Source: Thermithiobacillus tepidarius DSM 3134
GTDB taxonomy: Bacteria; Pseudomonadota; Gammaproteobacteria; Acidithiobacillales; Thermithiobacillaceae
Direction: 5' to 3'
Assembly: GCF_000423825.1 (NCBI RefSeq)
Contig: NZ_AUIS01000006.1
Span: 124,001 to 188,000, forward strand
DNA length: 64,000 nt
The notes under the pieces were generated by a model. That model did no database searches and had not been told where the DNA came from. It saw only the letters and a program-made list of their open reading frames with translations. Positions 25,479 through 33,546 of this stretch are shown in pieces. Numbering within the stretch: position 1 is the first letter of the stretch; each line of letters starts with the position of its first letter. The translations under genes were made by a program, and so were the position numbers.

Positions 25479-25850
25479 CTAGAGCTGCTGCTCGCCGGCG
25501 GGCGGGGTCTGGCGTTGGATCGGCGCGTGCGGCTGCGCCGGTGCCTGGGTCTGGGTCTGCACTTGTGCCTTGATGCGGGCCTGCAAGGCGGCGTCCTTGG
25601 CACGCTGGGCGTAGTCCCGCGCACCGCTGTAGTTATGGATCTCCATCTCCACCTGCGCCTTGTTGAGCCAAGCTTCCGCCTGCCGGAAGGTATCCGGCGC
25701 CTTCTGCTCGGCGCCCGCGCGCTGAGCGGCAGCCAAGGCTGAACGCGCGTCGCTCATCTCCTGGACCGGCGCGCCGGCGCAGGCGGACAGGCCCAGGGCG
25801 ACGGTTACGACAACAAGGGCGGCGGAAAAGGCGGATCGCCAGGCTGACAT
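25479..25850 (-). CDS. DUF4398-type lipoprotein
   Basis: A 123-residue lipoprotein precursor with lipobox L21-S-A-C24. The mature part has MSDARSALAAAQRAGAEQKAPDTFRQAEAWLNKA-like content, the DUF4398 helical repeat of Ala-rich, TPR-like character. It ends in a Gln/Pro-rich low-complexity tail. Members are probably outer-membrane or periplasmic, with no defined activity. AGGAG lies nine bases upstream of the chosen ATG; the frame extends 11 codons further without a better start. It converges on the PilZ-like gene, with 20 bases between stops. Confidence 0.75.
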   Translation of the reverse strand: MSAWRSAFSAALVVVTVALGLSACAGAPVQEMSDARSALAAAQRAGAEQKAPDTFRQAEAWLNKAQVEMEIHNYSGARDYAQRAKDAALQARIKAQVQTQTQAPAQPHAPIQRQTPPAGEQQL

Positions 25851-25973
25851 AGGCCGAGACTCCTGAAATACGGTATCATCCATCTTTTGCGGCGGCTGCT
25901 GATCGTGATTATTATAAGCCGCCGTGGGCGGAATTGTAAGAAACGCTCCGGTTGCTTGCGAAAAGGACTATCC

Positions 25974-26333
25974 ATGCAGGTCAAGATCTATCATAACCCG
26001 CGCTGCTCGAAATCCCGGGAAGCGCTGCGGCTCATCCGCGAGCGGGGCATCGAGCCCACCGTGATCGAATACCAGAAAACCCCGCCGAGCGCCGAAGAGC
26101 TGGAGCGCCTCCTCACGCTGCTGGGCAAAGAGCCGCGGGAAATCATGCGCACCCAGGACGCCCTCTACCAGGAGGCCAGCCTGGATGACCCCGGCTTGGT
26201 GAGGGAAACGCTGGTGCGCGCCCTGGCCCAGCGGCCCGCCCTGCTCGAACGCCCGATCGTCGTCGTCGACGACCGGCAGGCGGTGCTGGCGCGTCCGCCG
26301 GAGAAAGTGCTGGACGTGCTGCCCGATGTCTGA
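25974..26333 (+). CDS. ArsC/Spx-family thioredoxin-fold protein (arsenate reductase-like)
   Basis: A 119-residue glutaredoxin-type arsenate-reductase homologue. The N-terminal active-site segment YHNPRCSKSREALRLI holds the catalytic cysteine C11, and LERPIVV near the C-terminus is the usual family strand. E. coli ArsC reduces arsenate with glutathione and glutaredoxin, but many housekeeping homologues (YfgD type) have no proven substrate. No other ars genes adjoin it. It overlaps the next membrane-protein gene by eight bases, as yfgD-like genes commonly do. Confidence 0.88.
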   Translation: MQVKIYHNPRCSKSREALRLIRERGIEPTVIEYQKTPPSAEELERLLTLLGKEPREIMRTQDALYQEASLDDPGLVRETLVRALAQRPALLERPIVVVDDRQAVLARPPEKVLDVLPDV

Positions 26334-26745
26334 GCCTGTCGCCGCCGGGCGGCCTGCGCCGCAGCTGAGCTCGCCCTCGCGCCTGGAGCACGCCGCCCAG
26401 GCGGCCGCCCTAGGCGGCTATCTTGGCCTGATCGCCCTCACCCTGGTCTGGGAGACCTGGTGGGCGCCCTCCCCCTATGCCCCGCCGGGCCTTTGGCTGA
26501 CCCTCAAAGCCGTGCCGCTGCTCTTTCCCCTGCGCGGCATGCTGCACGGTCGCCTATACACCTATGCCTGGGCCAGCATGCTGTCGCTGGCCTACCTGGC
26601 GGAGGGCGTGACGCTGGCTCTCGCCGATCCCTACCAGCGCGCGCCCGCCATCCTGGAGATCGTGCTGGCCGGCGCCTGGTTCACCGGCTGCAATCTATAC
26701 ACCCGCGTGAAGGCGCGCCGGCTCAGAAGCGCAGCACCGATCTGA
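26326..26745 (+). CDS. DUF2069 inner-membrane protein
   Basis: A 139-residue hydrophobic protein with about four membrane segments. The conserved DUF2069 pattern LKAVPLLFPLRGMLHGRLYTYAWASML is visible. Its function is unknown. It overlaps the arsC-like gene by eight bases and is coupled to it. Its 3' end overlaps the convergent hda gene by 23 bases. Confidence 0.85.
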   Translation: MSEPVAAGRPAPQLSSPSRLEHAAQAAALGGYLGLIALTLVWETWWAPSPYAPPGLWLTLKAVPLLFPLRGMLHGRLYTYAWASMLSLAYLAEGVTLALADPYQRAPAILEIVLAGAWFTGCNLYTRVKARRLRSAAPI

Positions 26746-27445
26746 CGAAGGGAATGGTCAGCCGGCGCGAGGCGGCCAGGGCGGCGCGGTCCAGTTGGTC
26801 CAGCATCCGGTTGAGGGACTGGATGTCGCGCGGACAGCGCTGCAGCAGGAATTCTCCCACCTCCCGGGGCAGCTCCAGACCACGAGCGCGGGCGCGCATC
26901 TGCAGAATCGCCAGCCGGTCCGCGTCCTGCAGGGACGGCAGTTGCAAGACCAGGCCCCAGTTGGCGCGGCTGCCCCAGTCCGGCAGCGCCCAGGCACTGG
27001 CACCCGGCGCCTGACGGCCAGCCATGAGCAGGCTGCCGCCCTGCAGCTGCAGGCGATTGTAGAGATGGAACAGCGCTTCCTCCCAGGCGCGGTCGCCAGT
27101 CACCGCCTCCATGCGGTCGAGGCAGAGCAGCCCGGCCCGTTCCAACCCCGCGAGCCACTGGTCCGGCGCACCGGCCGGCGTGCTCGCGCTCAACTCCAGC
27201 AGATCCAGATACGGCGCCCAGACCCGTTCGCTGGCTTGACGCGCGGCGGCCACCAGCAAGTGGGTCTTGCCGGTGCCTGCCGCGCCCCACAGGTAAAGAT
27301 TCTGGGCCGCTGCCGTGCCCGCCGCCAGATTGCTGACCGCGGCAAAAGCCTCCGCATGCTGTGGCGAACGATAGAAGCCCTCCAGACGCAGCTCGTCCGG
27401 AAACGCCAAGTCCAGAGCCAGTTGGTGGCACGCCTGAAAGGTCAT
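26723..27445 (-). CDS. hda: DnaA regulatory inactivator Hda
   Basis: A 240-residue AAA+ protein related to DnaA domain III. The N-terminal clamp-binding-like element QLALDLAF is at residues 8-15, the Walker A GAAGTGKTHLL follows near residue 55, and LLCLDRMEAV occupies the Walker B position. Hda with the DNA sliding clamp triggers ATP hydrolysis by DnaA to prevent over-initiation. The ATG at 27445 overlaps the upstream permease stop by four bases. The setting beside a PerM permease, pgsA and purMN is typical of gammaproteobacteria. Confidence 0.92.
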   Translation of the reverse strand: MTFQACHQLALDLAFPDELRLEGFYRSPQHAEAFAAVSNLAAGTAAAQNLYLWGAAGTGKTHLLVAAARQASERVWAPYLDLLELSASTPAGAPDQWLAGLERAGLLCLDRMEAVTGDRAWEEALFHLYNRLQLQGGSLLMAGRQAPGASAWALPDWGSRANWGLVLQLPSLQDADRLAILQMRARARGLELPREVGEFLLQRCPRDIQSLNRMLDQLDRAALAASRRLTIPFVRSVLRF

Positions 27446-28527
27446 CGCGGCCCTTCGCTGCCGCCAGCGCCGGCCTCCCCCGCCGCAGCCGGATCGCCGT
27501 AGAGGCGGCTGGCGCGATAACGGGCGATGACCGGCCGCCACCAGACGGTGAGCACCGCCGCCAGGGGCAAGGCCAGCAGCATGCCCGCCACCCCATAGAG
27601 CCGTTCGCCGGCCAGCACGGCAAAGATGACGCCAACCGGATGCACGCCGATGCGGTCGCCAACCAGCAAGGGCGTCAGCAGCGTCGCCTCCACCACCTGG
27701 GCGCCGGCGAACACGCCCAGGACCAGCAGGGGATGATAGAAGTCGTGAAACTGGATGGCGGCCATGAGCAGGGCGGCCCCGCCGCCCAGGATCAGGCCTA
27801 GGTAGGGAATGAAGCTGACCAGTCCTGCGAAGATGCCGATGGGCAGCGCCAGATTGAGGCCCATCAGGCTCAGGCCGATGGAATACATGGTCCCCAGTCC
27901 CAGCATGACCAGCAGCTGGCCGCGCAGGAACTCGCCCAGCACCCGGTCGGACTCGGCGAAGAGCGCGCGCAGCCGCGGGGCTTGGGCGCGCGGCAGCAGG
28001 GAATCGGCGAGCTCCATCAGGCGGTGCCAGTCCTTGAGAAAGTAAAAGGCGATCACCGGCACCAGCACCACGTTGAGCAGCCAGGAAAAGAGCGTCATGC
28101 CCGAGCTCCAGAGGCTGCCCAGGCCGGCCGCCAGCCACTGGCCGATGCGGCCGATCTGGCCTTGCAGCTCCCGCAGCAGGGTCGAGGAGGACACCGGCCG
28201 GCCCAGCAGCCCGTACAGCTCGGCGAAGCGGCTCTCCAGGGCGGCCTGATAACGCGGCCAGTTGGCGATGAAGACCTGGACCTGCTCGCCGATGACCGGA
28301 ACCAGCAGCATGACCGCGCCGGCCACGATGGCGACGAAGAGCCCGAAGACGATGCTCACCGCCAGCCAGCGCGGCAGGAAGCGGGCCAGCTTGTCCACCG
28401 GCGGCAGCAGCAGGTAGGCCAGCAGCGCCGCCACGACGAAGAGCGTCAGGATGGGCGCCAGCAGATAGACCAGCCAGGCCCCGAGGGCCAGCAGCGCCAG
28501 GTAGAGCAGCCGTTTCCAGTTCGTCAT
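27442..28527 (-). CDS. AI-2E / PerM family permease
   Basis: A 361-residue membrane protein with about eight helices, including two hydrophobic pairs at the N-terminus. The conserved family block LGLNLALPIGIFAGLVSFIPYLGLILGG-like sequence is near residue 230, and GDRIGVHPVGVIFAVL is close to the C-terminus. Members are variously proposed to export autoinducer-2 or ions, so the substrate here is unknown. It is coupled to pgsA upstream and hda downstream by four-base overlaps. Confidence 0.88.
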   Translation of the reverse strand: MTNWKRLLYLALLALGAWLVYLLAPILTLFVVAALLAYLLLPPVDKLARFLPRWLAVSIVFGLFVAIVAGAVMLLVPVIGEQVQVFIANWPRYQAALESRFAELYGLLGRPVSSSTLLRELQGQIGRIGQWLAAGLGSLWSSGMTLFSWLLNVVLVPVIAFYFLKDWHRLMELADSLLPRAQAPRLRALFAESDRVLGEFLRGQLLVMLGLGTMYSIGLSLMGLNLALPIGIFAGLVSFIPYLGLILGGGAALLMAAIQFHDFYHPLLVLGVFAGAQVVEATLLTPLLVGDRIGVHPVGVIFAVLAGERLYGVAGMLLALPLAAVLTVWWRPVIARYRASRLYGDPAAAGEAGAGGSEGPR

Positions 28528-29075
28528 TGCGGGCCTTCTTTGTGGTACAGGGCGGCGCGGCGGCTCCAGCGCCAGACGTAATCCAGGCCGGACAGCACCG
28601 TGCTGGCGAAGACCAGGACGAAGCCGGCCGTCAGCACCGGTCCCAGCGCCAGCCAGCGAGCCGCCTCCGCCAGGACCAGCACGATCAGGATGAACTGGGC
28701 GGCGGTGTTGAATTTGCTGAGATAGCTGGGCTTGACCTCGACCGGGCCGATGAGCTTGTGATAGGCCAGGGCGCCGCTGACGATGACCAGATCGCGCAGG
28801 AGGATGGCCGCGGTCAGCCAATAGGGCAGCCAGCCGAGCCAGGTCAGCAGGATGACCACGGCCGCCACCAGCAGCTTGTCCGCCAGCGGATCCAGGATGG
28901 CCCCCAGGCGAGTATGGAGATTAAAGCGGCGGGCGATGTAGCCGTCCAGGGCATCGCTGATGCTCGCCACCAGGAAAATGGCCACGGCCCAGGAGTAGTT
29001 CTGGCGCAGCAGCGCGTAGATCATGGCCGGCACGAGCAGGATGCGGAATATCGTTATTATATTGGGCAGATTCAT
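28524..29075 (-). CDS. pgsA: CDP-alcohol phosphatidyltransferase, probable phosphatidylglycerophosphate synthase
   Basis: A 183-residue membrane enzyme with the catalytic motif D-x2-DG-x2-AR-x8-G-x3-D-x3-D, seen in SDALDGYIARRF and GAILDPLADK. It begins MNLPNIITIFRILLVP, the usual PgsA start. It would transfer phosphatidyl from CDP-diacylglycerol to glycerol 3-phosphate, making the precursor of phosphatidylglycerol. A cardiolipin-synthase-like member of the family is the main alternative. It is divergent from purM. Confidence 0.9.
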   Translation of the reverse strand: MNLPNIITIFRILLVPAMIYALLRQNYSWAVAIFLVASISDALDGYIARRFNLHTRLGAILDPLADKLLVAAVVILLTWLGWLPYWLTAAILLRDLVIVSGALAYHKLIGPVEVKPSYLSKFNTAAQFILIVLVLAEAARWLALGPVLTAGFVLVFASTVLSGLDYVWRWSRRAALYHKEGPQ

Positions 29076-29188
29076 AGGCTTGACGCTAGGCCAGAGCCGC
29101 GCGCAAGTCAAGCCGCCGCGCGGGCGCGTTTTGACAGCAACCCTGCAGCCCCCTACCATTGGCGCAAGCATTCCTGAAGGAGCAATCC

Positions 29189-30229
29189 GTGGCCGAAGAC
29201 AAGACCTCCCTTTCCTATCGCGACGCCGGCGTGGACATCGATGCCGGCAATGCCCTGGTCGAGCGCATCAAGCCCATCGCCCGCCGCACCCGGCGTCCGG
29301 GCGTGCTGGGCGGCCTGGGCGGTTTCGGCGGCTTTTTCGAGCTGCCCACGGAGCGCTATCGCCAGCCCGTGCTGGTCTCCGGCACCGACGGCGTCGGCAC
29401 CAAGCTGCTGCTGGCCCAGCAGATGGACCGGCATGACAGCATCGGCATCGACTTGGTGGCCATGTGCGTCAACGACCTGCTCGTCACCGGCGCCGAGCCC
29501 CTCTATTTTCTGGATTACTTCGCCTGCGGCAAGCTGGACGTGGATGTCGCCGCCAGCGTCATCGACGGCATCGGCCGGGGCTGCGAGCAGGCCGGCTGCG
29601 CCCTGATCGGCGGCGAGACGGCGGAGATGCCCGGCATGTATCAGCCCGGCGAATATGATCTGGCCGGCTTCGCCGTGGGCGTGGTGGAAAAGGATGCCAT
29701 CATCGACGGCAGCCAGGTGCGGGCCGGCGACGTGGTCCTCGGCCTCGCCTCCAGCGGGCTGCACTCCAATGGCTATTCCCTAGCCCGCAAGGTGCTGGAG
29801 CGCAGCGGCCTGGGCCTGGACAGTCCCTTCGGTGACGGCACCCTGGGAATGACGCTGCTGACGCCCACCCGCATCTATGCCAAATCCCTGCAGTCCCTGC
29901 TCCAGAGCGTGCCGGTCAAGGCCATGGCCCACATCACCGGCGGCGGGCTGCCCGAGAACCTGCCGCGCGTCCTGCCCGACGGCTTGGCCGCCCGCATCCA
30001 GACCAAGGCATGGCCGCGCCCGGCAATCTTCGACTGGCTGCAGGCGGAAGGCCGCATCGACGATGCCGAGATGTACCGCACCTTCAACTGCGGCATCGGC
30101 ATGGCCCTGGTGGTGGCGGCCGAGCAGGCCGAGCCGGCCCTGGCCGTGCTGCAGAGCGCCGGCGAGACGGCCTTTCGGCTCGGCGAGATCGTGCCGCACC
30201 AGGGCAGCGCCGTGGAACTCGTGGCCTGA
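29189..30229 (+). CDS. purM: phosphoribosylformylglycinamidine cyclo-ligase
   Basis: A 346-residue enzyme for the fifth step of purine synthesis, closing the imidazole ring to give AIR with ATP. Typical segments are [41 protein letters not shown] and [13 protein letters not shown]. The start is GTG at 29189 with AAGGAG six bases before it; the longer frame has no ribosome-binding site. It is followed by purN after 15 bases. Confidence 0.97.
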   Translation: MAEDKTSLSYRDAGVDIDAGNALVERIKPIARRTRRPGVLGGLGGFGGFFELPTERYRQPVLVSGTDGVGTKLLLAQQMDRHDSIGIDLVAMCVNDLLVTGAEPLYFLDYFACGKLDVDVAASVIDGIGRGCEQAGCALIGGETAEMPGMYQPGEYDLAGFAVGVVEKDAIIDGSQVRAGDVVLGLASSGLHSNGYSLARKVLERSGLGLDSPFGDGTLGMTLLTPTRIYAKSLQSLLQSVPVKAMAHITGGGLPENLPRVLPDGLAARIQTKAWPRPAIFDWLQAEGRIDDAEMYRTFNCGIGMALVVAAEQAEPALAVLQSAGETAFRLGEIVPHQGSAVELVA

Positions 30230-30244
30230 CGGAGTCCGACGCCC

Positions 30245-30907
30245 TTGCGCATCGTCGCTCTGGTCTCCGGCCGCGGCAGCAACCTGCAGGCCATTCTGGA
30301 CGCCGTCGCCGACGGCGCAGTGCCGGCGGAACTGGCCGCCGTCGTCAGCAACGTCCCCGGCGCCTATGCCCTGGAGCGCGCCGCGCGCAGCGGCGTGCCC
30401 ACGGCCGTCCTGCGGCACCGCAATTTTCCCGACCGGGCGGCCTACGACGCCGCCCTGGCCGAACTGATCGACGGCTACCGGCCGGACCTGGTGGTGCTGG
30501 CCGGCTTCATGCGCCTGCTCACCCCGGCCTTCGTGGCCCGCTATCATGGCCGCCTGGTGAACATCCATCCCTCCCTGCTGCCCGCTTTTCCGGGCCTGCA
30601 TACCCACCGGCGGGCGCTGGAGCAGGGCGTGAAACTCCACGGCGCCACGGTGCACTTCGTGAGCGAGGACGTGGACGCCGGCCCCATCATCATCCAGGCC
30701 GCGGTGCCGGTGCTGGACGATGACACGCCGGAGAGCCTGGCCGAGCGGGTGCTGGCCCAGGAACATCGCATCTATCCGCAGGCCCTGGCTTGGATCGGCC
30801 AGGGCCTGGTGCGCCTGGAAGGCACCCGCGTCCGCTTCGCCCGTCCCCTGGAGGCGGATTGCGCGCTGATCTGGCCGCCGTCAACAATAGCCGCGCCCGT
30901 GCGTTAA
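30245..30907 (+). CDS. purN: phosphoribosylglycinamide formyltransferase
   Basis: A 220-residue enzyme that formylates GAR with 10-formyltetrahydrofolate in purine synthesis. SGRGSNLQA is the phosphate-binding loop. The catalytic Asn and His lie in NIHPSLLPAFPG, and the catalytic Asp lies in HFVSEDVDAGPII. Translation probably starts at TTG (30245), which directly precedes RIVALVSGRGSN; no ATG is near enough. It is in an operon with purM. The C-terminal tail is slightly extended. Confidence 0.96.
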   Translation: MRIVALVSGRGSNLQAILDAVADGAVPAELAAVVSNVPGAYALERAARSGVPTAVLRHRNFPDRAAYDAALAELIDGYRPDLVVLAGFMRLLTPAFVARYHGRLVNIHPSLLPAFPGLHTHRRALEQGVKLHGATVHFVSEDVDAGPIIIQAAVPVLDDDTPESLAERVLAQEHRIYPQALAWIGQGLVRLEGTRVRFARPLEADCALIWPPSTIAAPVR

Positions 30908-30939
30908 GCAAACAGCACTTTCAGCGAAAGGAGACAGAA

Positions 30940-31686
30940 ATGCCCGGACTGCGCCGATCCCCCTCCCTGCAGCGGCTTACCTTTATCGCCCTCGGCCTGG
31001 CGCTGGCCGGCCAGGCCGCCGCGGTCTCCCTGCCCCGCTCGGAAACGCTGACCTACCAGGTCACCTGGAACGGCATTCCGGCCGGCACCATCCAGCAAAC
31101 CCTGGAACGCCAGGGCGACGGCACCTACCGGCTGACGGCCAATGCCGAGACCAATCGCGTGGTCAACGTCTTCTACCGCCTGGACAGCGATCAGCAGTCC
31201 TTGTTCAAGGTCAACGACGAGCGCCTTCAGGTGCTGCGCTACGAGCACGTGAACCAGGGCAAGGAGCCATTCCCGCGCTCGGCCCGCTTCGACTGGAACG
31301 ACAAGGTGGCACACCTGGACAACGAGGACGGCCGCAAGGACGTGCCCATCAACGCCTATACCTATGACCCCAACACCCTGATCCAGCAGCTGCGCTTCTT
31401 CCCGGACAGCATCCGCCACCCCTTCGTGGTGGTGGACGGCAAGAACAGCAAGAAGCTGCAGATCAAGGACCTGGGCACGGCCAGCATCAGCACCCGGGCC
31501 GGGAATTTCGAGGCGCAATGCGTGCAGCAGGTGGACCTGCAGCAGAACGACCCCAACAAGAAGCGGGTGGCCAGCGTGTGCTACAGCAACGACGCCCGCC
31601 GCCTGCCGGTGGAGCTGCGCTATCACACCAAGTACGGCGACATCATCGCCCGCCTGAGTTCGGTGAAAAGCCAGCCCGGTGAGTAG
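30940..31686 (+). CDS. DUF3108 periplasmic protein
   Basis: A 248-residue exported protein. The signal peptide spans about residues 1-29 (cleavage near GQAAA-VSLP). The mature part is a predicted beta-rich DUF3108 domain with ETLTYQVTWNGIPAGT near its start. Homologues often follow purN in gammaproteobacteria, and the function is not known. AAAGGAG precedes the ATG at 30940. It overlaps the next gene by eight bases. Confidence 0.85.
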   Translation: MPGLRRSPSLQRLTFIALGLALAGQAAAVSLPRSETLTYQVTWNGIPAGTIQQTLERQGDGTYRLTANAETNRVVNVFYRLDSDQQSLFKVNDERLQVLRYEHVNQGKEPFPRSARFDWNDKVAHLDNEDGRKDVPINAYTYDPNTLIQQLRFFPDSIRHPFVVVDGKNSKKLQIKDLGTASISTRAGNFEAQCVQQVDLQQNDPNKKRVASVCYSNDARRLPVELRYHTKYGDIIARLSSVKSQPGE

Positions 31687-32431
31687 CGACAAGCCGGGCG
31701 CCGCTTTCGGCGCCGTCGTCATCGGCACCGAGATCCTGCGCGGCAAGCGCGAGGACCGGCACGTGGCCCACCTGCGCGCGGTGGCGGCGGCCCGCGGCTA
31801 CGAGCTGGCCTACGCCCTCGTCCTGGCGGACCAAGCTGAGCAGATCACCGGCCAGCTGCGCTGGGCCTATGCCCGCCCGGAACCGCTCTTCTGCTACGGC
31901 GGCCTGGGCGCCACGCCGGACGACCTGACCCGCGCCTGCGCCGCCGCGGCCGCGGACCTGCCGCTGGCCCGTCACCCGGAAGCGGCGCAACTGATCCGCA
32001 CGCGTTTCGGCGCAGGCGCCGAGCCGGTGCGCATCCGCATGGCGGACCTGCCCGCCGGGGCGGCGCTCATTCCCAACCCGGTCAACCAGATCCCCGGCTT
32101 CAGCCTGGGCAAGCATCATTTTTTCCCGGGCTTTCCGCAGATGGCCCAGCCCATGACCGAGTGGGTACTGGAGCAGCATTACCCGCCCCGCCCCGCCCGG
32201 ATCGAGGCGCGCCTCCTGCTGCCCGGCAGCCGCGAAGGCGATCTGGTGCCGCTGATGGAGGCCTTCGTGGCCGCGCATCCGGCGGTGGACTTCTCCAGCC
32301 TGCCCCACTTCGCGGACAGCGGACCGCAAATCGAGCTGGGCGTCGCAGGCGAGGCGGCGGCCGTGGCCGCGGCCGCGGCGGATCTCAAGCAACGCCTGAT
32401 CGGGGCAGGCGTGCCGTTTCGCGAGCTGTAG
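31679..32431 (+). CDS. CinA-like molybdopterin-binding-domain protein
   Basis: A 250-residue protein whose first half is a MoCF-type fold as in the N-terminus of CinA. It shows VIGTEILRGKREDRHVAHL, the CinA-style start, and GGLGATPDDLTR, the phosphate-binding loop in the place of GGLGPTxDD. The CinA amidase domain is absent. It may be a nucleotide-pyrophosphatase-like protein; the real substrate is unknown. The start is GTG at 31679, overlapping the DUF3108 stop. Confidence 0.8.
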   Translation: MSSDKPGAAFGAVVIGTEILRGKREDRHVAHLRAVAAARGYELAYALVLADQAEQITGQLRWAYARPEPLFCYGGLGATPDDLTRACAAAAADLPLARHPEAAQLIRTRFGAGAEPVRIRMADLPAGAALIPNPVNQIPGFSLGKHHFFPGFPQMAQPMTEWVLEQHYPPRPARIEARLLLPGSREGDLVPLMEAFVAAHPAVDFSSLPHFADSGPQIELGVAGEAAAVAAAAADLKQRLIGAGVPFREL

Positions 32432-32535
32432 CCCCCCGCACCTCGCCTTTCCCGGCATTTGTACTATTTCCTCGGCTAGGTCCCGTGCGGGCCGCAAGAC
32501 GATCCGATTTCAAGCAGTCAAGGTGTCAGCAGTCG

Positions 32536-32814
32536 ATGCAGAACGTCATTCAGCTCAAAGAAGGCCCCGATCAGCACATCCGGGCCGCCCTCCGCCGCTC
32601 CGGCCTCGCAGAACAGTGGCTGGCCGAATTGAAATACGCCACCTTCCTCATGTTCGAGCCGGGCGAAGTCCAGATCCACCTGCCCCAAAGCCGCCTCGAC
32701 CTGGCCAAGAACGCCGCCTTCCTGAAGGCGCTGGAACAGGCGCTGGACAACTACTTCGGCCGCTACACGCGGCTGGTGGTGACGGCGACGGTGGACAAGC
32801 GCAAGATGCACTGA
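32536..32814 (+). CDS. small protein resembling the C-terminal domain of DNA polymerase III tau
   Basis: A 92-residue soluble protein. The alternation LAELKYATFLMFEPGEVQIHLP, then a helix ending LEQALDNYFGRYTRLVVTATV, resembles the strand-helix-strand pattern of the tau domain that binds the polymerase alpha subunit. This is a pattern judgement, not a family assignment. No dnaX is near. The ATG at 32536 has only a weak purine-rich sequence upstream (AAGG). It stands alone, 105 bases after the CinA-like gene. Confidence 0.5.
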   Translation: MQNVIQLKEGPDQHIRAALRRSGLAEQWLAELKYATFLMFEPGEVQIHLPQSRLDLAKNAAFLKALEQALDNYFGRYTRLVVTATVDKRKMH

Positions 32815-32957
32815 GGACCAGAGGCCGTCATCGCGCACACCGGCGTTCGGCCCGCCGCCCTCACCTTCCCGCTCCCGCAGGGAGAAGCAGGGAGAAGGTA
32901 TTCGGGGCTGGCCTACGCATTGTCCCGGGTGCAGGTCAGGCGTTCCGCACCAGCCTC

Positions 32958-33392
32958 TCAAGCACAGCCCGGCTGCGGCAGCTCTCCCCGCTCGCGAAAG
33001 CGCAGGTAATCCCCCAGAATCCGCGCGTGATCGAAGACCAGGTCGTCCGGCCAGGCCCCGGCCGCGTACCACTGCACGGACTTGGCGTCGTCGGCGGCCT
33101 GGGCCTCGCCGCGCGCGCTGGCGATGAAGACGGCGCTGATGGTATGGCCGCGGGGGTCGCGGCGCGGATCGGAGTAGCAGTAGAGCAGCCGCTCCAGCTG
33201 CACCGCCAGCCCCGTTTCCTCGGCCGCTTCGCGGCAGGCGGCGTGCTCCAGGGTCTCGCCGTAGTCCACGAAGCCGCCGGGGATGGCGTGGCCATGCGGC
33301 TCGTAGTGGCGTTCGATGAGCAGCACCGGGCGCGCCGGATCGTCGGCCTTTTCGATGATGATGTCGACGCTGATTCTGGGCCCTTTTTCCAT
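32958..33392 (-). CDS. Nudix hydrolase
   Basis: A 144-residue Nudix protein. The full box G-x5-E-x7-REUxEExGU is present as GGFVDYGETLEHAACREAAEETGL-type sequence, starting near residue 39. The preceding HAIPGGFVDYGE resembles ADP-ribose- or NADH-directed members. The substrate is not known. It is divergent from acs, with 154 bases between the starts. Confidence 0.9.
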   Translation of the reverse strand: MEKGPRISVDIIIEKADDPARPVLLIERHYEPHGHAIPGGFVDYGETLEHAACREAAEETGLAVQLERLLYCYSDPRRDPRGHTISAVFIASARGEAQAADDAKSVQWYAAGAWPDDLVFDHARILGDYLRFRERGELPQPGCA

Positions 33393-33546
33393 GTCGCCTC
33401 CTGCTGAAATGTGGCGACCAGCATAACCGAAAACCGTCCGGCCGGGGGATCGGGCTTATGGGCGCGGCGTCCTGTCGAGGCTTGGCGAAAGCGCCCCGGC
33501 GCCTTAAGATGGACCCAAGCATAACCGCCAGCCCGAGGAGAGATTC

